This document shows positions 9,883-17,052 of a DNA stretch of 64,000 bases, one piece after another. The notes beneath the pieces were generated by a model that worked only from the letters and a program-made list of their open reading frames with translations, ran no database searches and was not told where the DNA came from. The translations under genes and the position numbers were made by a program. The DNA comes from Bacillota bacterium (GTDB lineage Bacteria; Bacillota; TC1), in the NCBI GenBank assembly GCA_028683955.1, contig JAQUGR010000001.1, positions 1 to 64,000 on the forward strand, in the 5' to 3' direction. How positions within the stretch are numbered: position 1 is the first letter of the stretch; every line of letters starts with the position of its first letter.

Positions 9883-10734
9883 ATGTTTAAGTATTCTAAT
9901 GTGGAATTGAAGAATAGTAAAGTTAAGTTGTTGCATTATGTTAGTAATGATAATTTAATGAAGTATTTAATGGATGATAATGAGATTACCTTGTTGGTTA
10001 ATTTGTTTAAGACTGAGATGATTATCTTGTCTATTCCTGTTTTTAAGGATGATCGTTTTCATTTTAGAAGGTTGTTGTTGTTAACTGAGGAGGATTCTGG
10101 TGATTCTTTTTTAATATATAATGAGGATTTGTTGATTTTTGATGTTTTTGCTAAGTTTGTTGCTAGTAAGCATAGGGTCAGGAATGTGAAGGAGAAGGTT
10201 TTCTTTATTGGTGTTAATGCTTATTTGGATTTTGTTAATTTCTTGAAGTTTAGGTTTGAAGAGATCGAAGGTCAGGTTGTTAATGAAAAGTTTGTTGCTA
10301 GTAATATTATTAATTTGATGTTGTATGATACTATTTTGCAGAAGGCTTCTCCTAATTTGGAGGGGATTGGTATGCTGGTGGAGGAGACTAGTAAAAAGCT
10401 TGGGTTAGAAGATGTTGAGTTGGCTAATAGCTTGATTTCTTTGAAGGTTGAGATTGTGCAGATTAGGGGTTTGGTTAGGGGCTTATCTGATTTGAGTGAT
10501 AATATCTCTCATTCTATTGATTCTATTAATAATTATAGGTTGAATATTGTTATGAGGACTCTTACTATTTTGACTGTTTGTTTGGCTATTCCTACTTTGT
10601 TTGCTGGTCTTTATGGGATGAATGTTCCTCTTCCTTATCAGGATTATCCTTTTATTATGTTTGGTATTTTTGCTTTATCTATGGCTATTATCGTTGGTGT
10701 TTTGTATGTCTTTAAGCGTAGAAGGTATTTTTAG
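9883..10734 (+). CDS. corA: CorA-family divalent cation transporter
   Basis: A 283-residue protein if translation starts at the ATG at 9883, chosen because GGGGTG lies just upstream and the longer reading frame runs back through the operon terminator. The C-terminus has two membrane helices with the signature GMN motif between them (LFAGLYGMNVPLP), then a basic end KRRRYF. The N-terminal cytosolic domain is helical and poorly conserved. CorA pentamers carry Mg2+ (also Co2+ and Ni2+) into the cell. It is a single gene with its own likely TATAAT (9855-9860). Codon use is unusually rich in GTT, GAT and TTG, like the end of the preceding operon. Confidence 0.85.
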   Translation: MFKYSNVELKNSKVKLLHYVSNDNLMKYLMDDNEITLLVNLFKTEMIILSIPVFKDDRFHFRRLLLLTEEDSGDSFLIYNEDLLIFDVFAKFVASKHRVRNVKEKVFFIGVNAYLDFVNFLKFRFEEIEGQVVNEKFVASNIINLMLYDTILQKASPNLEGIGMLVEETSKKLGLEDVELANSLISLKVEIVQIRGLVRGLSDLSDNISHSIDSINNYRLNIVMRTLTILTVCLAIPTLFAGLYGMNVPLPYQDYPFIMFGIFALSMAIIVGVLYVFKRRRYF

Positions 10735-10772
10735 GTCATATATTATAATGATTATAAAGTTGCAATTGATAT

Positions 10773-10801
10773 TTGTAAATTTTATGATTTCATGCTATAA
10801 T
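10773..10801 (+). promoter_or_regulatory. Promoter of ssrA
   Basis: An extended -10 (TGCTATAAT, with TATAAT at 10796-10801) lies 17 bases after TTGTAA (10773-10778) and 11 bases before the mature tmRNA 5' end. Confidence 0.6.
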
Positions 10802-10811
10802 ACTTATGTAT

Positions 10812-11158
10812 GGGGATGTAATGGTTTCGACGGGGGATTGGAAGTTGGAGCTGCCAGTCAGGGTGGATTCGCCTGTAAACGGGTCAAAAATTTTTAAACG
10901 CAAACAATAAAAGTTTAGCTTTAGCTGCCTAGTGCAGCCACCGGTGCATTTTATCCTCGCGGGGGTGTGTTTGGTGTTAATTTAGTGAGGGTGCATCTAG
11001 GGTAAGAATCAAACCTTATTTGTTACTATATGAGTTCTCGTTCATCAGTGGCTTGTTCATTGGCTTATTGGTGGATTAAATTTAAGAATGGACTATGCTC
11101 GTAGACGCTCCTTTGGAAAGTTTTTCGGACAGGGGTTCGACTCCCCTCATCTCCACCA
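10812..11158 (+). ncRNA. ssrA: Transfer-messenger RNA (tmRNA)
   Basis: The 5' end GGGGATG (10812-10818) pairs with CATCTCC (11148-11154) to form the acceptor stem, and the RNA ends in ACCA (11155-11158). Other hallmarks are GGTTTCGACGGGG after the 5' end and the T-arm GGTTCGACTCC. The internal frame begins at resume codon GCA (10900) and reads ANNKSLALAA before TAG (10930-10932), giving the tag AANNKSLALAA with the typical LALAA degron. tmRNA rescues stalled ribosomes with SmpB and marks the products for proteolysis. The total length of 347 nt is typical. Confidence 0.97.
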
Positions 11159-11165
11159 TGTTTTT

Positions 11166-11198
11166 AAAACCGTTGTGCTAATAAGCATGACGGTTTTT
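11166..11198 (+). terminator. Intrinsic terminator of ssrA
   Basis: AAAACCGT pairs with ACGGTTTT around a partly paired apical region, followed by T6. It lies 8 bases after the tmRNA 3' end. Confidence 0.85.
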
Positions 11199-11541
11199 TA
11201 GTATATTCATTTTTAATAAACCATATTATAAAGGAAAGAAGAATACTTAGTTTATTATCAGGTTATACTAGATCTCCTTGCTATATCTAGAATGTTGCTA
11301 CATAGGGCTTAATGTGGTATATTAATATATATAAAAAATTCCACCTCATCTCCAACTAACCTTTAATATTCGTTACTTGTGTTGTTTAAGATTGTTAATT
11401 AATTAGAGATTACTTTATTGGAAGTAATGAAAGAAATAAAATCAGTGGAAATGTTGCATATTGAAAAACAAGTTAATTTTGGATGAATAGCTAAGTTTTT
11501 CTGGGATATTATTATTATTAAAGTGTAGAAAAGGAGTAGCT
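11199..11541. other. Intergenic region without a recognised gene
   Basis: This 343-base A/T-rich stretch between the ssrA terminator and the next gene has no open frame of useful length, no clear hairpin-plus-T structure and no tRNA-like segment. It presumably holds the promoter of the acetyltransferase gene, but I could not pick one with confidence. Confidence 0.5.
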
Positions 11542-12096
11542 ATGTATTTAGAAAAAATTAGTTCATTACCTAAAAAATTTATTAAAAAGCTTGAGGATGT
11601 AGATAATCTTAATATTTACCTTGTTCAGGATTATAATTTGAAATTATTAAATAGTCTTGTAGATTTTAGTGTTAATATTTTTGGTGAAGCCAGTCTTGAT
11701 GAGTGGGGAATGGTTCCTCAAATTAGGAGAGGTAATGTATTTGTGTTAAAAGAGGATATTCATAATAAAGTTATGGGAATTGCGATTCTTATGAGGGATT
11801 GGGATGATGCGGATAAAGCTTATTTATTTGATTTTGCGATTTCGGAAGATTATCAAGGGCTAGGGGTTGGTTTCCAATTTTTAAAAGGTATTATTGAAAA
11901 CTTAATTGAACAAAACTTTCTAAGAATTAATTTGACTGTAGATGTTAATAATGAGGGTGCTATTCATTTATACCAAGATAAGCTCGGATTTAAAACTATT
12001 TCTAGAGAAGATAATGAGTTCGGTAAAGATGAACATAGATTTGTTATGGAACTTGATTTTGAAGATTTTAAAGAAAAATTCAATATTAAAAATTAG
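11542..12096 (+). CDS. GNAT-family N-acetyltransferase
   Basis: A 184-residue GNAT protein. The acetyl-CoA pyrophosphate loop is EDYQGLGVGFQFL (about 112-124, a Q/R-x-x-G-x-G/A type), preceded by a beta strand AYLFDFAI and followed by NLTVDVNNEGAIHLYQDKLGFKT, the usual motif B. The ATG has AAGGAG 6-10 bases upstream. The acceptor substrate cannot be told. It stands alone, and a strong bidirectional terminator separates it from the convergent flavin reductase gene. Confidence 0.85.
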   Translation: MYLEKISSLPKKFIKKLEDVDNLNIYLVQDYNLKLLNSLVDFSVNIFGEASLDEWGMVPQIRRGNVFVLKEDIHNKVMGIAILMRDWDDADKAYLFDFAISEDYQGLGVGFQFLKGIIENLIEQNFLRINLTVDVNNEGAIHLYQDKLGFKTISREDNEFGKDEHRFVMELDFEDFKEKFNIKN

Positions 12097-12115
12097 ATTT
12101 ATTGATTATGGATGA

Positions 12116-12150
12116 AAAGGAGCTACTTATTAAAGTAGCTCCTTTGTATT
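12116..12150. terminator. Bidirectional terminator
   Basis: A perfect 12 bp stem (12116-12127 with 12134-12145, loop TATTAA) flanked by A and T runs serves the convergent genes on both sides. Confidence 0.88.
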
Positions 12151-12154
12151 TCTA

Positions 12155-12679
12155 TTATAAAAAATTAATCTTTGAAAAATCAATATTGCCCTTATCATCC
12201 ATGATTTTTGTGTCAGCATGGACATATTCGATTTTACCAATAAACATTTCATGTGAACCAGTGACAATTGAATCCACTATTGTACATTCAATATTTACAG
12301 GACAATCAGTCAGGATGGGTGCATTTACAATTTTACCTTCTTTAAGGTTAACATTCATAACAGATAATTTATCACCATCTCTTTTACTGTGGCTTCCTAG
12401 ATAATCAAAAGTTTCTTTATAACTTTTATCAACTAAGTTGACCACGAAGCATCCAGATTCCTTAATCATTTTGTATGAATATCTAGTTGGAACAATACCG
12501 ACCATAACCATAGGAGGATCGTAGCTACAATTACCACAGTAGGCTACTGCAAGCACGTTGTTTTCTCCATCAATTCCCCTGCAGGATACAAGAATTTTAG
12601 AAGCAGGTTGTAAACAGGATTTCTTTTCTCCTTCTTTCTTTTTCATATCCAAACTAATTTCTACATTTGTTAAACTCAT
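12155..12679 (-). CDS. Flavin reductase-like (flavoredoxin-type) FMN-binding protein
   Basis: A 174-residue protein of the flavin reductase-like domain family. Typical features are the N-terminal PASKILVSCRG, AYCGNCSYDPPMVMVGI (substrate/FMN-phosphate region), SGCFVVNLVD and the C-terminal GSHEMFIGKIEYVHAD. Such proteins bind FMN as dimers and pass electrons in anaerobes; the partner is unknown. The start ATG has AAGGAGG 7 bases upstream. The gene lies 36 bases downstream of the DUF134 gene on the same strand and may be co-transcribed with it. Confidence 0.85.
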   Translation of the reverse strand: MSLTNVEISLDMKKKEGEKKSCLQPASKILVSCRGIDGENNVLAVAYCGNCSYDPPMVMVGIVPTRYSYKMIKESGCFVVNLVDKSYKETFDYLGSHSKRDGDKLSVMNVNLKEGKIVNAPILTDCPVNIECTIVDSIVTGSHEMFIGKIEYVHADTKIMDDKGNIDFSKINFL

Positions 12680-12715
12680 AAAAACCTCCTTATTATTAAA
12701 TAAATATATAATATA

Positions 12716-13192
12716 TTATCTGCTTTTTCTACCATGCTGCCAACAATTACCTCGACCAAATTTTCCACTACAGGCTTGCTCACATGAGATTGTTTTTGAA
12801 CCACAGGAAGGACAGACATAATTTTCTTCATTGAAAGCTTCAAGATTTTCCAAACTTTCCAACCATTCATTACCACAACTTATACATTTAACTGGGCAAA
12901 TATTTCGAGTGAAATTTCCACCATCAATATATATAGTTTTCCCACTTGTTAAACTATCAGCTATTTTTTTTCTTGCTGATAAAAGAATACGTTGAAAAGT
13001 TGGTCGAGAGATATTCATTTTATCGGCACACATACTTTGTTCTAAACATTCTAAATCTTTTAGACGTATGGCTTCTAGTTCTTCAAGCTTTAATGTATTT
13101 TGACCAATACCAGCTATTTCTTTATTTGAGGGAATAAAATAGCGAACAGCAGGAATATTTTCGATTTTTCTCCATTTTGTAGGTCTAGCCAT
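12716..13192 (-). CDS. DUF134 / UPF0251 family protein with HTH and C-terminal Cys cluster
   Basis: A 158-residue protein. The N-terminal part MARPTKWRKIE...VRYFIPS and the helix-turn-helix segment around residues 45-85 (DKMNISRPTFQRILLSARKKIADSL) are characteristic of UPF0251, resembling sigma-factor region 4. The C-terminal third carries CPVKCISCG, CPSCG and GRGNCWQHGRK, probably a metal or Fe-S binding extension. I infer a DNA-binding regulator. The ATG directly abuts the stop codon of the DUF89 gene, so translation is probably coupled. A shared palindromic motif upstream of this operon and of the DUF5320 gene is a candidate binding site. Confidence 0.85.
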   Translation of the reverse strand: MARPTKWRKIENIPAVRYFIPSNKEIAGIGQNTLKLEELEAIRLKDLECLEQSMCADKMNISRPTFQRILLSARKKIADSLTSGKTIYIDGGNFTRNICPVKCISCGNEWLESLENLEAFNEENYVCPSCGSKTISCEQACSGKFGRGNCWQHGRKSR

Positions 13193-14050
13193 TTATTTCA
13201 ACTCCAATCTTTGGTATTTAAAAACATAATCATTTAAAGTTACATTAAGTTTTCTTGCTATCATATTACATTTTGCTTTTAAAAGAAAAAATATAGGCCT
13301 TTGGCAATCTGATAGTCCTTCAAAATTACCCTGTCCTTTACTTATAACAATATCAGCATTGTTAAATATAGAAAGAAACTCCTCATTGCATTGATTTAAA
13401 ACAACTCCAGGTGCTCCACAGCCTGAAGATATGATAGTAGCATATTTATCAAGTCCTGATTCAATAGCATCCTCTAAAGTTGCATCATTTATAATGGGCT
13501 CATTTCTAACAGCGTAGGTGATTTCATAAACAGAAAGATGTTTAATCAATACTCGGTCAAAAACAGTTTCACCTGCATTATCTCCAAGTATTAGTATATT
13601 TTTTGCTGTTTTAAGTTTTTCTTGAAATACATTTATATCACAAATCGAAAAATCTTTACCTACCTCTGTTTCAATATCTTTTTTACTATTTATATTACTA
13701 TAGATTGCTGAATCTATAATATTGCCTGTGGCAGAAATTTTTAGAGCATAGTATAGTTCGTTTTGCTTCAATTCCAAATAATGTTCTAGAAATGGTTCGA
13801 TTTTCTTTGCAAATTTAATATCTCGTTTTTTAATCTTTTTGTATGGGTCAGATAAATCAGTAAGATTCTTAACTACTTGATGCATGTTTTTAACCATCTC
13901 TGGGGAGTTTTTATAATATTTATAATCTCTAAGAATCTCTATTGATTCCTCCATTATTTTTTCTTGTATGTTTTGGCTGTCAGTTGCCATTCTTGATGCT
14001 TCAAGTACTTGTCTTAAAACACATGGTAAGCAGTCAAGGAATATTTCCAT
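13193..14050 (-). CDS. DUF89 / ARMT1-like damage-control phosphatase family protein
   Basis: A 285-residue protein from ATG 14050, chosen because TGGAGGA lies 5-10 bases upstream; a longer TTG start is less likely. It begins MEIFLDCLPCVLRQ with a CxxC, as in the prokaryotic DUF89 subfamily. Metal and active-site motifs visible are LGDNAGE (about 149-155), RNEPIINDAT (182-191), GCGAPG and SKGQGNFE. Members of this family are metal-dependent phosphatases that act on damaged phosphometabolites; the substrate here is unknown. It forms a two-gene unit with the DUF134 protein. Confidence 0.88.
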   Translation of the reverse strand: MEIFLDCLPCVLRQVLEASRMATDSQNIQEKIMEESIEILRDYKYYKNSPEMVKNMHQVVKNLTDLSDPYKKIKKRDIKFAKKIEPFLEHYLELKQNELYYALKISATGNIIDSAIYSNINSKKDIETEVGKDFSICDINVFQEKLKTAKNILILGDNAGETVFDRVLIKHLSVYEITYAVRNEPIINDATLEDAIESGLDKYATIISSGCGAPGVVLNQCNEEFLSIFNNADIVISKGQGNFEGLSDCQRPIFFLLKAKCNMIARKLNVTLNDYVFKYQRLELK

Positions 14051-14117
14051 CTGTTCCTCCAATTATTTTTTTATTTTGTTAATAGGTAAAGTAACATTTT
14101 AATTTAAGTTTATAGTT

Positions 14118-14138
14118 GTTAATAGCATATGTCAACAA
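14118..14138 (-). promoter_or_regulatory. Operator-like palindrome, copy 1 (upstream of DUF89-DUF134)
   Basis: Read on the minus strand this 21-base site begins TTGTTGACATATGC and ends TTAAC. It matches 17 of 21 positions of a site at 14745-14765 upstream of the DUF5320 gene. It lies 68 bases upstream of the DUF89 start, within the probable promoter region. Confidence 0.5.
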
Positions 14139-14183
14139 TTCTTTGCTTCGGTATTCTATGACTAATTATATTGATAGAACAAA

Positions 14184-14230
14184 GTATATTCTGCAAACAG
14201 AGCCTTTTGGGTTCTACTTGCAGAATATAC
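14184..14230. repeat. Inverted repeat with 13 bp perfect arms
   Basis: GTATATTCTGCAA (14184-14196) and its exact reverse complement (14218-14230) flank a 21-base segment that can itself pair as AGAGCC with GGGTTCT. It lies 38 bases after the DUF5320 stop on that gene's strand, so it may act as its terminator, although the following T run is weak. A processing or protein-binding role is also possible. Confidence 0.6.
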
Positions 14231-14267
14231 CATTTTCATAATAGGGTTTAAATTCTTGAATAAAAAT

Positions 14268-14582
14268 TTAAACTTCTTCGTTCATACTTGAAAGTTGATT
14301 CTTTATCTGTTGCAGCTCATTTTCCAAAAGCTTAGACCTATTTGTTAAAATCGTTTTTTTATCTAATGAGTTTGTGTTAGAGGAATAATTAAATCCTAAA
14401 CTATTTGGCATTTCAATTCTACGACACATAATTCTGTTTTTACGACCCAAACCAAGGCCACAACCAAATCCTCTTGCATATTCTTTTGGATAGGTATAAC
14501 CAGCTTCTCTGTTACAATAGCCTGCTCCACGTCCTGTCATAGCCCCCATTTTCATTGGGCCTGTTCCATCTTTTCTTGGCAT
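14268..14582 (-). CDS. DUF5320 family small protein
   Basis: A 104-residue protein from ATG 14582, chosen because AAGGAGA precedes it by 6-9 bases. The N-terminus MPRKDGTGPMKMGAMTGRG followed by AGYC is the hallmark of DUF5320, a family of unknown function found in anaerobes next to NifX/NifB-type (iron-molybdenum cofactor domain) and DUF134 genes. The middle is Gly- and Arg-rich (ARGFGCGLGLGRKNRIMCRR) and the C-terminus is a short coiled coil (KLLENELQQIKNQLSSMNEE). It is monocistronic here, close to the DUF134 operon, with which it shares an operator-like motif. Confidence 0.85.
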   Translation of the reverse strand: MPRKDGTGPMKMGAMTGRGAGYCNREAGYTYPKEYARGFGCGLGLGRKNRIMCRRIEMPNSLGFNYSSNTNSLDKKTILTNRSKLLENELQQIKNQLSSMNEEV

Positions 14583-14744
14583 AATAGTTCTCCTTTCTTT
14601 CATCTTAATGAAATTTTATTTATTGATGATTGGTGGACATTATCTTAATTAGATTTTTAAGCCAACGTAATTTTCTTTGTTTACCTTTGTGATTTTATAT
14701 AAATCAAGCCGCAATTATATAATATTAAATAGCTTAATTGAAAG

Positions 14745-14765
14745 TTGTTGGCATATGCCCATAAC
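14745..14765 (+). promoter_or_regulatory. Operator-like palindrome, copy 2 (upstream of DUF5320)
   Basis: This 21-base site begins TTGTTGGCATATGC and ends ATAAC, with a GGCATATGCC palindromic core. It is 163 bases upstream of the DUF5320 start and about 150 upstream of the divergent gene at 14919. The rest of the 336-base intergenic region (14583-14918) shows no gene. Confidence 0.5.
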
Positions 14766-14918
14766 TATTATATCACTATTTTTAACATAAAAACAATATA
14801 GATAGAATTATTTTTCTAACAGATATTATTCAAATTAACTAATCATTGAAATATTTACTTATGTTTAGTACTATTAAAAGTATCAGATAAATAGGAAAAC
14901 TATTAAGGAGAATTAACA

Positions 14919-16628
14919 ATGAAAATAGATAACATAGTAAATAAGGAAAAACATAGCCTAAAAGGAATTGTAATAGGAGTATTAATAGTTCTTATAATAT
15001 CAGCCATATGGCTTTATGTATTTACACCTGAACTTAATTTCAAAAGTCCATCATCAGTGTTTGTCTTACTATTACTTATAGGTATAGATGTATTTATTAT
15101 AAAATTGTTTAAACACAAAAAAATTGCAATAAAAAAAATAGTAAATCCAATAAGTCAAAGATCAGTTAGAATAGTAGATTTTGGAGCTATTAAACTAGGA
15201 GGTTTTTATACAATACTAGGAGTACTCTTTTTTTTGTATATCCTAATAGGTGGGATTTCAGGAGCTCATATTATTAGAGCAAAAGCCTATGCAAAACAAA
15301 TGCCGATAGAAGTGCTTGAAAATGAAGATTTCGCGGCTCAAGTAACTCCACAGTCTATTGGTAGTTCAACTTTGCCTATCATAGACAAGGACATTGCTTT
15401 AAGAAAAGCAGAAGGTAAACTAAGTACTTATGGTAGTCAGTATTCCATAGGTTCAAGTTTCACTTTGATAAATGTTAAAGAAAATGGAGTGGAACATTTA
15501 GTTAGAGTTGCACCCTTAGAATATAATGGTTTCTTTGTAGCTGCAACTAACTATAATAGTGGCTCAATTGGCTATATCATGGTTGATGTTGTTACAGAAG
15601 AAGCTAAATTGGTAGAAGTTTCAGAAGGTATTAAGTACCTTGAGTCAGGACTTTTAAATCGTAAGCTTTCAAGATATATATGGATGCATTATCCGAGTAG
15701 TTTAATTACCGATTATTCTTTTGAAATTGATGATAATGGAGCGCCTTTTTGGGTAGCTACTGTATATGATAATCAAATTGGTTTGTTCTCAGGACAAAAT
15801 CCTGTTGGTATTGTTTTAGTTAATGCTGTTAATGGTGATATTAAACGCTATGATATTAAAGATGTGCCAGTATGGGTGGATCGTGTAGTTCCAGCTGATC
15901 AGGCCATTACTCAGGCTGATAATGCTTTAACCTATAAGAATGGCTGGTTCAATGCAGCTATTGGAGCAAAGAAAGATGTTTTTCAGTTAACAGAGGAATA
16001 TAACTATCTGACTCTTAATGGCAATACTTATTTGTATTCAGGTATAACTTCTCCTAATAATGCTGATGAGACTTCCGTTGGCTTTATGCTTATCGACCTA
16101 AAGACCAAGGATGCTAAAATGTATAGCATTCAGGGTATAACAGAATATAGAGCTATGGAAATAGCAGTAAGTAGTCAGAGTGTCAAGGCTCAAAATTTGA
16201 CAGCAACTGTACCAATTCTAGTAAATATTGAAGGGCAGCCAACATATTTCTTAACATTAAAGAATAATGTTCAAAGACAATGGTATGTTTTAGTAAGAGT
16301 ATCCGATGGTGCTATTGTATTAAATCAAGATCTCAAAAATTGTAAATCTGAGTATATATCCCTTTTAACTAATCAAGAGGGAAATACTATAACTGATGGC
16401 TTGGAGAGTGTAACTGGTAAAGTATCACGGATTCGCGAATCAGAAGGTGATATTTTAGAATTTGTTTTTGCAAATGATGTAGATAAAATATATATGGTAC
16501 CTATTTCATTAGGTGTTGATACAAGATTTCTGCAAGCTGGTGATATTGTAACAGTAAACTTTTTACCTTCTGATGATGGAACATACCTGGTACGTAAACT
16601 TGTTAATGAAACCTTACGCATGAAGTAG
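14919..16628 (+). CDS. Membrane-anchored protein of unknown function
   Basis: A 569-residue protein that I do not recognise. It has three hydrophobic helices in the first 130 residues (about 17-34, 45-62 and 95-116), then a long hydrophilic part that should lie outside the membrane. That part contains repeated beta-rich units such as GYIMVDVVTEEAKLVEV, GIVLVNAVNGDIKRYDI and GFMLIDLKTKDAKMYSI, reminiscent of PepSY-like repeats. The last 90 residues resemble a small beta barrel (SVTGKVSRIRESEGDILEFVF). The ATG has AAGGAG 6-11 bases upstream. It is a single gene, and a c-di-GMP-controlled gene follows. Confidence 0.8.
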   Translation: MKIDNIVNKEKHSLKGIVIGVLIVLIISAIWLYVFTPELNFKSPSSVFVLLLLIGIDVFIIKLFKHKKIAIKKIVNPISQRSVRIVDFGAIKLGGFYTILGVLFFLYILIGGISGAHIIRAKAYAKQMPIEVLENEDFAAQVTPQSIGSSTLPIIDKDIALRKAEGKLSTYGSQYSIGSSFTLINVKENGVEHLVRVAPLEYNGFFVAATNYNSGSIGYIMVDVVTEEAKLVEVSEGIKYLESGLLNRKLSRYIWMHYPSSLITDYSFEIDDNGAPFWVATVYDNQIGLFSGQNPVGIVLVNAVNGDIKRYDIKDVPVWVDRVVPADQAITQADNALTYKNGWFNAAIGAKKDVFQLTEEYNYLTLNGNTYLYSGITSPNNADETSVGFMLIDLKTKDAKMYSIQGITEYRAMEIAVSSQSVKAQNLTATVPILVNIEGQPTYFLTLKNNVQRQWYVLVRVSDGAIVLNQDLKNCKSEYISLLTNQEGNTITDGLESVTGKVSRIRESEGDILEFVFANDVDKIYMVPISLGVDTRFLQAGDIVTVNFLPSDDGTYLVRKLVNETLRMK

Positions 16629-16692
16629 ATTATTATCATTATCAGATTTGTTGTATTTTAATAAAAAATGTGTCATAATTGAAGAAACTAAG

Positions 16693-16775
16693 AAAAGGGC
16701 AAACTCAACGAAAGTTGAGGACGCAAAACCAAGGGCCTAAGGTCTTAAAGACTATGGTAGCCGAGTTGCCGAAAG
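16693..16775 (+). promoter_or_regulatory. Cyclic di-GMP-I (GEMM) riboswitch, first of a tandem pair
   Basis: The sequence has the GEMM-I hallmarks: the start GGGCAAA, GGACGCAAAACC, GGCCTAAGGTC, ACTATGGTAGCCGAGTTGCCG. P1 pairs about 16698-16704 with 16764-16770. The aptamer is followed 22 bases later by its own terminator (16797-16833). In class I switches with this layout, ligand binding usually alters terminator formation; the direction (on or off) cannot be read from sequence alone. Confidence 0.93.
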
Positions 16776-16796
16776 TTTTATGTAAGTTAAGATTTA

Positions 16797-16833
16797 AAAC
16801 TTCCATTTCGGTAATTCGAATGGAAGTTTTTTT
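16797..16833 (+). terminator. Terminator of the first c-di-GMP riboswitch
   Basis: AAAACTTCCAT pairs with ATGGAAGTTTT around TTTCGGTAATTCGA, followed by T7. It forms the expression platform of the first aptamer. Confidence 0.88.
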
Positions 16834-16845
16834 ATTAAGAATAAA

Positions 16846-16871
16846 AGCTTAAATGAAACTTCATTTAAGCT
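16846..16871. repeat. Extra hairpin between the two riboswitches
   Basis: AGCTTAAATGA (16846-16856) and TCATTTAAGCT (16861-16871) form a perfect 11 bp stem with loop AACT and no T tract. It separates the first terminator from the second aptamer. Confidence 0.6.
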
Positions 16872-16888
16872 GTGTAAAGAAAAAAAGA

Positions 16889-16967
16889 AAAAAGCAAATT
16901 CGACGAAAGTTGGAGACGCAAAGCCACGGACCTAAGGTCGAAAGACTATGGTAGCCGAGTTGCCGAT
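16889..16967 (+). promoter_or_regulatory. Cyclic di-GMP-I (GEMM) riboswitch, second of a tandem pair
   Basis: A second complete aptamer: GGAGACGCAAAGCC, CGGACCTAAGGTC, ACTATGGTAGCCGAGTTGCCG. It is closely similar to the first but has a different P1/P2 sequence, and it is followed by a separate terminator at 16995-17031. The hydrolase gene begins 20 bases after that terminator. Confidence 0.93.
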
Positions 16968-16994
16968 ATATATTTGGAAGAATAGTGTTTTACT

Positions 16995-17031
16995 TACTTC
17001 TATTTCGGTAACCGGAATAGAAGTATTTTTT
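16995..17031 (+). terminator. Terminator of the second c-di-GMP riboswitch
   Basis: TACTTCTATT pairs with AATAGAAGTA around a CGG/CCG apical stem, followed by a T run. Transcripts must pass this and the first terminator to reach the downstream gene. Confidence 0.88.
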
Positions 17032-17052
17032 ATTTAAAAGGAGATGAAATTT

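Noticed and set aside
12558-12876. Overlapping frames opposite the flavin reductase and DUF134 genes
   Set aside because: They have no ribosome site, odd composition and overlap confidently assigned genes.
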